Assembly: GCA_035507475.1 (NCBI GenBank)
Contig: DATJOB010000458.1
Coordinates: forward strand, 1-9,305
DNA from: DATARH01 sp035507475
GTDB taxonomy: Bacteria; Pseudomonadota; Alphaproteobacteria; ATCC43930; CGMCC-115725
Direction of reading: 5' to 3'
Length of the DNA stretch: 9,305 nucleotides
Shown piece after piece: positions 1-5,095 of this stretch. The translations under genes were made by a program, and so were the position numbers. Every line of letters begins with the position of its first letter. Position 1 is the stretch's first letter. The notes below the pieces were generated by a model. It worked only from the letters and a program-made list of their open reading frames with translations. It searched no databases and had not been told where the DNA came from.

Positions 1-1
1 A

Positions 2-1285
2 TGGCACCTGACTTACGGCCAATCGGCCCTGATCCTGATCTCCGCGGGATTGGGCGCCGTGCCTGGAGCATTCTTCTGGGGCTGGATGGGAGACCTGATC
101 GGCCGCCGCCGGGTCTTCATCCTCACCGCGCTGAACGTGGCGCTCGCCACCGGCGTCATGTTCTTCACGCCCGGCCCGGACGGCTGGGTCCCGGGCTGGC
201 TGTTCTTGATGTTCTTCCGCTTCTTTGTCGGGTTCGGCAATGCCGGCCTGATCGCGGTCGACATCCCGTTGGTTCAGGAGTTCGTCCCGACCCGCAAACG
301 CGGCTGGGTCGCCGGGCTTACCACGGTGCTGCTGCCCGGCGGCAATGTATTGGGCGCGATATCGGGGGCGTTTCTCGCTCCGTATATCGGCTGGCGCGGA
401 TTGTTTCTCGTCGGCCTGACGCCGGCGCTGCTGGTCCTGATGATCCGGTACTGGATCCCGGAATCGCCCCGCTTCCTGATGCGAATGGGCCGGCTTGACG
501 AGGCCCGCAAGGCGATCGCCTGGGCGCTGCAATGCGACCCTGCCGAGGTCGAGCTGCCAAAGGAGGAAACCGAGATCGCCGTCCAAAAGACCGCCTGGCG
601 CGAGTTGTTCCGCTATCCCCGCAGCATGGCCGCAGCCTGCGCGGTGGCGCTGAGCCAGACCGGCGGGGTCGGCATCCTGATGTGGATCACCGCGCTGTTT
701 GTCATGGTGCTCAAGATCACCCCGGCTGAAGCGTCCTACCTGATGATCTGGGTCGGCATTCTCGGCATCGTCGGACGCGGCGTCGCATCGTGGATGTCGG
801 ACGTGTTCGGCCGCCGCTGGTCCGGTTTCTTCATCGGCATGCTGGGCGCCCTTACCATGGCTCTCGCCGGCTATCTGCACGACGTGTTCGTCGGCACGGT
901 ATCGGTCTTCTTCGTGCTCATCATGACCCAGCGCTTCTTCGGCGATGCGAGCTACGCGATCATCGGCCCGTACATAGCCGAGGTGTGGCCCAACCGACTT
1001 CGGGCGAGCGGTATGGGCTTCAGCTACGGGGTCGGCAACCTTGGCAAGATCATCGGTCCGCTCGGCTTGGCTATCGTCGTCGGGGCGTCCGATTACGTGA
1101 GCCCGAAGGCGACCGTCGATGCGATATATCCGGCGCTGCTGTTCCTCGCCTTCTGGTACGCGCAGGCGGCGATCGCCTTTGTCGTGCTGGGCTTCGAAAC
1201 CAAGGGCGTTTCGATCGAGGAGATCGACAGTCGCCTTTCAGGGGCGCCGCGCAGAACCCGCGTCGCGAAAGCTCTTGCCGGTTAG
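2..1285 (+). CDS. MFS transporter, sugar-porter-like (5' end outside window)
   Basis: The frame is open from base 2, so the true start lies upstream; 427 residues are visible and probably only the first membrane segment is missing. The protein is an inner-membrane secondary transporter of the major facilitator superfamily. A loop 2-3 motif reads GDLIGRRR, and its second-half counterpart reads SDVFGRR. The segment after helix 6 is PESPRFL followed by GRLDEA, and the C-terminus carries FETKGVSIEEID. Together these are the sugar-porter / metabolite:H+ symporter signatures. Long hydrophobic segments alternate with short charged loops throughout. The stop is 22 bases before the phnN start on the same strand, so the two could be co-transcribed, and a link to phosphonate compounds is possible but unproven. 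The substrate cannot be named from sequence. The gene looks slightly less GC-rich than the genes to its right. Confidence 0.9.
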   Translation, partial: WHLTYGQSALILISAGLGAVPGAFFWGWMGDLIGRRRVFILTALNVALATGVMFFTPGPDGWVPGWLFLMFFRFFVGFGNAGLIAVDIPLVQEFVPTRKRGWVAGLTTVLLPGGNVLGAISGAFLAPYIGWRGLFLVGLTPALLVLMIRYWIPESPRFLMRMGRLDEARKAIAWALQCDPAEVELPKEETEIAVQKTAWRELFRYPRSMAAACAVALSQTGGVGILMWITALFVMVLKITPAEASYLMIWVGILGIVGRGVASWMSDVFGRRWSGFFIGMLGALTMALAGYLHDVFVGTVSVFFVLIMTQRFFGDASYAIIGPYIAEVWPNRLRASGMGFSYGVGNLGKIIGPLGLAIVVGASDYVSPKATVDAIYPALLFLAFWYAQAAIAFVVLGFETKGVSIEEIDSRLSGAPRRTRVAKALAG

Positions 1286-1298
1286 GCCGCCGCGGCAA

Positions 1299-1688
1299 TC
1301 ATGAGGGATGCACCGACGCGGAACCCTCGTCGTGGTGATCGGCCCTAGCGGCGCCGGCAAGGACAGCATCATCGCCGGTGCCGCCGACCGGCTGCGCGGC
1401 GAACGGCGCAATCCTCGCGGCAAGCGCGGCGACCGCCGCGTCGAGCGCCGCCGCCGAAGTCCCCTCGGCGAGCGAAAACGGCGGCTTCAGCGTGGCATGA
1501 AAGCCGTAGCGCCGGGGCTCGGCGGTGATCGCCTCGAGGCGCTCGGCCGGGACGCCGGCCAAAGCCGGCCGTGCCGCCGCCTTGCCGCCGGCAATGTCGT
1601 AGCCGAGCCACGCCGCGCCGAAACGCGCGAGCGGCGCGCCCGGCTCGGGTACGAAATAGACCGCGTAGCGCGCCGCGGCGCCGCTCAT
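1299..1688 (-). CDS. DUF1045 family (2H phosphoesterase-like) phosphonate-operon protein, C-terminally truncated
   Basis: The N-terminal 98 residues match the DUF1045 / phosphonate-metabolism family common in C-P lyase operons. They carry YAVYFVPEPG, WLGYD, then AITAEPRRYGFHATLKPPF with the first HxT motif of 2H phosphoesterases (H64, T66). Family members are about 230 residues and carry a second HxT motif. Here the reading breaks off near residue 98 (base about 1395), and the last 31 residues are simply the antisense of the phnN fragment, ending at TGA 1301-1299. The second half of the fold and its active-site motif are absent, so the product is probably inactive. The start is firm: ATG 1688-1686 overlaps the stop of the upstream HD gene in an ATGA arrangement, which implies translational coupling. 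The exact reaction of DUF1045 proteins is not established. Confidence 0.8.
   Translation of the reverse strand: MSGAAARYAVYFVPEPGAPLARFGAAWLGYDIAGGKAAARPALAGVPAERLEAITAEPRRYGFHATLKPPFSLAEGTSAAALDAAVAALAARIAPFAAQPVGGTGDDAVLAGAARADHHDEGSASVHPS
1308..1409 (+). pseudogene. phnN: phnN 5' fragment (ribose 1,5-bisphosphate phosphokinase), truncated
   Basis: From ATG 1308 the first 34 codons read like the N-terminus of PhnN, the kinase that makes PRPP from ribose 1,5-bisphosphate in the C-P lyase pathway. A hydrophobic beta strand (GTLVVVIG) runs into the PhnN-type P-loop GPSGAGKDS, where Asp follows the Lys. Resemblance stops around ADRLRGERR (bases 1394-1409). The frame stays open to 1715, but what follows is Arg-rich and antisense to the DUF1045 and HD genes. 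PhnN is normally about 180-200 residues with a lid and nucleoside-binding half, so no functional kinase is expected. An in-frame stop (TGA 1302-1304) lies just upstream, so ATG 1308 is the first possible start. The upstream GAGGG touches the ATG and is too close to be a good ribosome site. Confidence 0.75.
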
Positions 1689-2233
1689 GCCGCCGCCAGG
1701 CTGGCCTCGATGTAGCGGCGGAAATGCGCCAGGCCGGGCGTCGTCTGGCCCGGCACCTTGGCGGCCTCGTCCCAGCGGCGCAGGCGCACCGCCTCGGCGG
1801 CGTACGGCAGCGCGATGAACTCGGCGGCGGCAGCAGCCGAGAACGGGCCGCCCTGCAGCGCCAGGCTGCGCACCGAGCCGGCGGATAGCGTCGCGAAATA
1901 GCCCGCATCGGTCGCGGTCAGGTAGCGCTTGGCATCGACATGCAGGCGGACCGGCGCCGTGACGGCGTCGCCGAACCAGTGCGCCAACCACTCTTCGCCC
2001 AGCGCCTCGTGCCGATCGTCGATACCCCGCGCCGCGGGCTCGCGCCCGAGGTCGTGGATCAGATGACCGATGTCGTGCAGCAGCGCCGCGGCGATCAGCG
2101 TCGCCGGAGCACCCTCGGTCTCGGCGAGGGTCGCGCATTGCAGCGCGTGCTCGAGCTGGCGCACCCGTTCGCCTCCATAATCGTTGCCGCCATGCTTGTC
2201 GAAGCGCTCGAAGATCCGATCGACCGGGTTCAT
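1685..2233 (-). CDS. PhnZ-like HD-domain mixed-valent diiron oxygenase (phosphonate degradation-associated HD protein)
   Basis: This 182-residue HD-domain protein matches the PhnZ / phosphonate-operon HDIG family. PhnZ uses a mixed-valent Fe(II)/Fe(III) site and O2 to cleave the C-P bond of (R)-1-hydroxy-2-aminoethylphosphonate, giving glycine and phosphate. The residues that build the PhnZ site are visible in order and at similar spacing: Y19 and E22 in DYGGE, H29 in QLEH, H53-D54 in ALLHDIGH, H75, H98 and K102 in HVDAKRYL, and D155 in WDE. QGGP (127-130) and VPG (160-162) also match the family. Start 2233 is preferred because GGGAG lies 7 bases upstream; an ATG at 2239 sits only 1 base from it. 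The stop overlaps the DUF1045 start. No PhnY-type hydroxylase partner is visible, so the natural substrate is an inference. Length and motifs suggest an intact gene. Confidence 0.88.
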   Translation of the reverse strand: MNPVDRIFERFDKHGGNDYGGERVRQLEHALQCATLAETEGAPATLIAAALLHDIGHLIHDLGREPAARGIDDRHEALGEEWLAHWFGDAVTAPVRLHVDAKRYLTATDAGYFATLSAGSVRSLALQGGPFSAAAAAEFIALPYAAEAVRLRRWDEAAKVPGQTTPGLAHFRRYIEASLAAA

Positions 2234-2249
2234 TCGCATTCTCCCACCT

Positions 2250-2415
2250 TCAAACGACGCGCTCGCCGGCCCGCCAGACCTGGCGCACGATCGGCAAGCC
2301 GCGCACCCGCCCGGGCGCCGCGAGAGCCTGGCGGTTGGCGAGCCAACGCTGGCGCTCCGCCTGGGAGCGCGCTTGGGGGTGGCGCTGCCGCCTGTTCGGT
2401 TGCTCCGCTGCTCAT
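2250..2415 (-). pseudogene. Coding remnant upstream of the HD gene (possible phnG start / PhnM-like 3' end)
   Basis: Read from 2411 down to TGA 2252-2250, 53 sense codons have the strong third-position bias of real genes here (47 end in G or C), but the frame has no start codon and is closed upstream by TGA at 2414-2412. An ATG at 2415-2413 is out of frame by one base. The C-terminus reads LPIVRQVWRAGERVV, the sort of ending seen in amidohydrolases such as PhnM. The middle, ERQRWLA, resembles the N-terminal region of PhnG. The stop lies 16 bases before the HD gene, and that gene's ribosome site begins directly after it, as in an operon. I read it as the scar of one or more lost upstream genes. 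The family assignments are tentative because the segments are short. Confidence 0.4.
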
Positions 2416-2426
2416 GATCGGCGCGG

Positions 2427-2460
2427 AGTAAACTGTGCGTTGATGACGCTTGGATGACAA
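2427..2460 (-). promoter_or_regulatory. Candidate Pho box and -10 element driving the phosphonate remnant and HD gene
   Basis: On the minus strand two 7-base direct repeats, TTGTCAT (2460-2454) and GCGTCAT (2449-2443), are separated by CCAA, giving the 11-base period of a PhoB box. Counted against CTGTCAT-AWAW-CTGTCAY, 13 of 18 positions agree. Ten bases further on is TTTACT (2432-2427), a plausible -10 at the distance found in PhoB-activated promoters that lack a good -35. A transcript would start near 2420, a few bases before ATG 2415, and run into the remnant, the HD gene and DUF1045. Control by phosphate starvation fits phosphonate genes. This is prediction from pattern and context only. 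Confidence 0.55.
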
Positions 2461-2631
2461 CCACGTCGACGCCCGGCGCGAACCGATCTTTGCGGAAAAC
2501 CCCGGGACGGACGGCATTCAGGTTCGCCGGCGACGAGCGTTCCCCGCATCGCCTGGCGAGAGCGCGGCGCGGTCTCCCGCCGCCGCCGCCAAATAGCGGG
2601 GTCGCCCCGGCGGCAGCCGCGAGCGCCCGTG
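2461..2631. other. Intergenic stretch with no recognised gene
   Basis: This is the remainder of the roughly 400-base gap between the aldolase and HD genes. No ORF here gives a recognisable protein. A minus-strand frame contains a protein-like run (KDRFAPGVDVVVIQ) but has no start, uneven third-position bias and no family match I can name; it could be debris of another lost gene. A 5-bp GC hairpin (2597-2609) lies about 20-30 bases past the aldolase stop with only a short CTATTT tail, so it is a poor terminator. Confidence 0.4.
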
Positions 2632-3573
2632 TCAGACCGGCATCGCGCGGCGCTGATGGGCGCGGCCGACCCTGGCGGTCTCCTCGTTGTGCCCGGCGAC
2701 CACGCGCACGCCCTGGTCGATCTTCGCGGCGATGTTGTGCGGCGTCGCCAGTTCGAGAAAGGCGATCCCGTTCTTGCGGCACGCCGCCAGCACGCGCTCG
2801 CGCGCCTCGCGCATCTCCGGCGGGTAGTTGTCGCGCGGCATCTCCTTGTAGCCGAGCGACAGCGATAGGTCGCCCGGCCCCAGCTCGGCGAAGCCGAGGC
2901 CGGGGGTCGCCAGGATCTCCTCGCAATGAGCGATGCCCTCCGGGCTTTCGAGCTTGACCCCGAGCAGCAATTCGCCCCGCGGGTTGAGCGGCCAGGGGTC
3001 GCAGAGCTCCATGTACTCGGCCGGGGTCACGCCCCATACGGCCGCCGCCGTCATCTCGGAGCCGCGGCCGCGCGTGCCGGTGCCGAGCCCCGAGCGCGGC
3101 ATCCCGGCGGCGACGCCCTGCATCCGCTGCAGCGGCGTCGGCAGCGAGGCGTCGACCCCTTCGCGATGATGCGGGTAGCGGCAGCTCTCGACAAAGGCCC
3201 GCGCCGCGCCTGCGGTCTCCGCCTGGCACAAGAGCACGCCGTGCGCGCCGCGCCCGAGGATTTGCCGGAACTGCCAGGCATTGAAGCGGACATGGTCGGC
3301 GTCGATGCCGTTGACCGGCGCCTCGACGATCACCGCCGGCGCGCGATGGCCGGAGCGGGTCGGCCCGCCGGCGACAAGACCCGCCAGATACGCCGCCAGC
3401 CCCGTCATGTCGAACGCGCCGTGTTCCATACCGACATTAATATAATCGGCCCAGGTATTTGAATCTTCTCGTCCTTGGGCCTCGGTCAGGACATGGCCGG
3501 TATGGTGGCCGGCATAGTAGATCGCCTGGTCCTGCTGCAAGAGCTCGATCGCGCGGTTGATGCGGCTGGCCAT
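2632..3573 (-). CDS. HpcH/HpaI-fold aldolase family protein
   Basis: The 313-residue product belongs to the HpcH/HpaI (class II, metal-dependent pyruvate aldolase) TIM-barrel family. Visible landmarks are NVGMEHGAFDM with H51 (equivalent to the HpaI active-site His), the strand GAHGVLLCQAET (109-120), KLESPEGI with E209, and ELGPGDLSLSLG with D235. E209 and D235 are 26 residues apart, the same spacing as HpaI metal ligands E149 and D175. The C-terminus GVRVVAGHNEE is also typical. The protein is about 50 residues longer than HpaI, mainly through an insertion around 135-200. The strand that carries Arg70 in HpaI reads VIVEAP, so that substrate-binding Arg is not obvious and the substrate may not be a simple pyruvate aldol. 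Start ATG 3573 is supported by AAGGAG six bases upstream. The gene follows the RelE-like gene with a 10-base gap. Confidence 0.85.
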   Translation of the reverse strand: MASRINRAIELLQQDQAIYYAGHHTGHVLTEAQGREDSNTWADYINVGMEHGAFDMTGLAAYLAGLVAGGPTRSGHRAPAVIVEAPVNGIDADHVRFNAWQFRQILGRGAHGVLLCQAETAGAARAFVESCRYPHHREGVDASLPTPLQRMQGVAAGMPRSGLGTGTRGRGSEMTAAAVWGVTPAEYMELCDPWPLNPRGELLLGVKLESPEGIAHCEEILATPGLGFAELGPGDLSLSLGYKEMPRDNYPPEMREARERVLAACRKNGIAFLELATPHNIAAKIDQGVRVVAGHNEETARVGRAHQRRAMPV

Positions 3574-3579
3574 GCTGGT

Positions 3580-3585
3580 CTCCTT
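3580..3585 (-). promoter_or_regulatory. Ribosome binding site of the aldolase, overlapping the upstream stop codon
   Basis: AAGGAG on the minus strand lies six bases before ATG 3573. The TAA of the RelE-like gene (3586-3584) overlaps its first two bases. This close arrangement argues for one transcript and possible coupling of the two genes. Confidence 0.75.
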
Positions 3586-3844
3586 ATCGCGTCCGCGCCG
3601 GCCGACGGCGCTCGATCATGCGATAATCGTCGTGCGGACCGACATGGAAAAGCAGGCTGTAAGCTCCCGACTGATCTCTTTCTTGCGAATAGAAGACGCG
3701 CACGCCGCTCGTGACGCGGAAAGCCCAGATACCTCGAAGACCCGATTTGCGTTCCGGCATGAGCGCAGTTTCCGCCGACCGGCTCACGAACCGTTGGATT
3801 GCTTCGCTAACTTGGCGTTGAAGTGCGGGCGTCAGCTCGCGCAA
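3584..3844 (-). CDS. RelE/ParE-like toxin family protein, apparent N-terminal frameshift, no antitoxin
   Basis: The translated segment has the RelE/ParE-superfamily pattern: an N-terminal amphipathic helix (ALQRQVSEAIQRFV), then GLRGIWAFRVTSGVRVFY, and a final strand with LLFHVGPHDDYRMI. Such toxins are usually about 90-100 residues. From TTG 3844 only 86 residues are encoded and the first strand is lost. Homology-like sequence continues upstream in the same frame as FTGQFDKA to about 3869, but that frame closes at TAG 3880-3878. An ATG at 3888 begins MKPRRIA in the next frame. One extra base near 3869 would join them as MKPRRIA-FTGQFDKA, which looks like a normal toxin start. So this is either a frameshifted gene, a sequencing error, or a shortened protein made from TTG. 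No small antitoxin ORF lies on either side; the aldolase follows directly. This stretch has lower GC than its neighbours, which suits a mobile toxin gene. Confidence 0.6.
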   Translation of the reverse strand: MRELTPALQRQVSEAIQRFVSRSAETALMPERKSGLRGIWAFRVTSGVRVFYSQERDQSGAYSLLFHVGPHDDYRMIERRRPARTR

Positions 3845-3953
3845 CGCTTTGTCGAACTGCCCGGTAAAGCAATGCGCCTAGGCTTCATTGGGGCTATATA
3901 CGCAACAATGTGCGCCTGCGGGCGGGGGTCTGCAAGCCGACGGAGCACTCGCG
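3845..3953. promoter_or_regulatory. Divergent intergenic region between the toxin-like gene and the diiron protein gene
   Basis: This short spacer must hold the promoters for both directions, and also contains the lost N-terminal codons of the toxin-like gene. A palindromic TATATA (3895-3900) could serve as a -10 element on either strand, but I find no convincing -35 at proper spacing. GGAG at 3942-3945 lies 8 bases before ATG 3954 and decides the start of the plus-strand gene. Confidence 0.35.
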
Positions 3954-5081
3954 ATGCCAATGCAAACTCCGGCCGAAAGCCATATCACTCACGACCCGGC
4001 CTACGAGACCGTCGCGCCGGACGATTTCGCGGCGATGGTCGCGATCGACCGCTACCCGCGGCGTTCGCCGGCCTTCGACGCGATCATCGGCGCGACGCAC
4101 GACCATTTCTGGGACCCGCACAACGCCGCCTATCTCGATTTCACCGCGCCGTTCGACCTCGAGCGCGAACCGCTGCTGCCGCTCGACCGCTTTCCCGAAC
4201 TGAACTGCGCGGCGACCGACCACCTCGACCTGCCGACGAAGATCCGCCTCGCCAACCAGATCCAGCGCTGGAACCTCTCGAACATCCTGCACGGCGAGCA
4301 GGGCGCGCTGTCGCTCTCCGCCTCGCTGTGCGACATCCTCATCGATCCCGGCGCCCAGGAATACGCCACCAACCAGGCGCGCGAGGAGGCGCGCCATGTC
4401 GCCGCCTTCAGCCGCTACATCGCCGCGCGCTGGGGCACGCCCTATCCGGTCGGCCCGGTGCTCGGCGAGTTCCTCGCCGACATCGTCGCCTCGCCGATCG
4501 TCTACAAGAAGCTGATCGGCATGCAGATGCTGCTCGAGGGGCTGGCGATGGGCGCCTTTGCCAACCTGCACGCGCATGCCCGCGACCCGCTGCTGCGCCG
4601 GCTCGTCCAGCTGGTGATGACCGATGAGGCGTTCCACCACAAATTCGGCAAGATCTGGGCCGACCGGACGCTGCCGAAGCTGAGCCGCGAGGAGCACGAG
4701 CGGGTCGAGGACTGGACGGCCGAGGTCTTCGAGATGCTGCTCTTCAACCTGTCGAGCCTGGCGCAGCGCGCCTACATCTACGAGGCCTTCGGGCTCGACG
4801 TCGCGGCGTTGCGCGGATCGGTGAAAGAGCGCTTTTCGGGCGGCCGGCGGAACTCGCTGCGCGAGGGCAACAACGTCTTCCGCGTCCTCGTCAAGACGCT
4901 CCTCAAGGCGGGGATCGTCACCGACCGTACGATCCACATCTACGCCGCCTGGGTCGACACCGACGCGCTCGAGGCCGAGGGCGACACGATGATCGGCGAT
5001 GCGATCGCCGCCGAAGGGATCGACTATCTGCGCGCGATCAACGCGAAGCGGCGCGTCATCGGCCAGAAGCCGACGCCGTAG
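3954..5081 (+). CDS. Ferritin-like diiron-carboxylate protein (putative oxygenase/oxidase)
   Basis: The 375-residue helical protein has the complete ligand set of a ferritin-like carboxylate-bridged diiron centre: E115 in HGEQGALS, E145 and H148 in EEARH, E195 in LLEGLAMGAF, and E225 and H228 in TDEAFHH. This E...ExxH...E...ExxH order is shared by ribonucleotide reductase R2, acyl-ACP desaturases, AurF-type N-oxygenases and related O2-activating enzymes. The additional His of AurF, four residues before the last Glu, is not present (Val221 there), so an AurF function is not supported. No signal peptide is visible, so it is likely cytoplasmic. ATG 3954 is chosen over the in-frame ATG 3888 because GGAG lies 8 bases upstream and residues added by the earlier start are low complexity. 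It is transcribed alone, divergent from the toxin-like gene and convergent with a glycosyltransferase 14 bases away. The substrate is unknown. Confidence 0.8.
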   Translation: MPMQTPAESHITHDPAYETVAPDDFAAMVAIDRYPRRSPAFDAIIGATHDHFWDPHNAAYLDFTAPFDLEREPLLPLDRFPELNCAATDHLDLPTKIRLANQIQRWNLSNILHGEQGALSLSASLCDILIDPGAQEYATNQAREEARHVAAFSRYIAARWGTPYPVGPVLGEFLADIVASPIVYKKLIGMQMLLEGLAMGAFANLHAHARDPLLRRLVQLVMTDEAFHHKFGKIWADRTLPKLSREEHERVEDWTAEVFEMLLFNLSSLAQRAYIYEAFGLDVAALRGSVKERFSGGRRNSLREGNNVFRVLVKTLLKAGIVTDRTIHIYAAWVDTDALEAEGDTMIGDAIAAEGIDYLRAINAKRRVIGQKPTP

Positions 5082-5095
5082 CCGGCATAGCGCTT

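Noticed and set aside
1..498. Plus-strand open frame starting at the ATG at base 1
   Set aside because: It is out of frame with the clear MFS transporter, and its translation is Pro/Arg-rich with no membrane segments.
1410..1715. Continuation of the phnN frame past the junction
   Set aside because: The frame stays open but the translation is Arg-rich and antisense to DUF1045 and the HD gene; PhnN features end at the junction.
2420..2540. Minus-strand run with KDRFAPGVDVVVIQ as a gene or RnpA-like fragment
   Set aside because: No start codon, uneven third-position bias and only a loose likeness to RNase P protein; it also overlaps the Pho box.
2597..2609. GC hairpin after the aldolase stop as a terminator
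   Set aside because: Only a 5-bp stem with a 3-base loop and a weak CTATTT tail; such short stems are expected by chance at this GC content.
3894..4937. Minus-strand 347-residue open frame opposite the diiron protein gene
   Set aside because: It is antisense to a gene with all six diiron ligands, and its own translation shows no recognisable domain.
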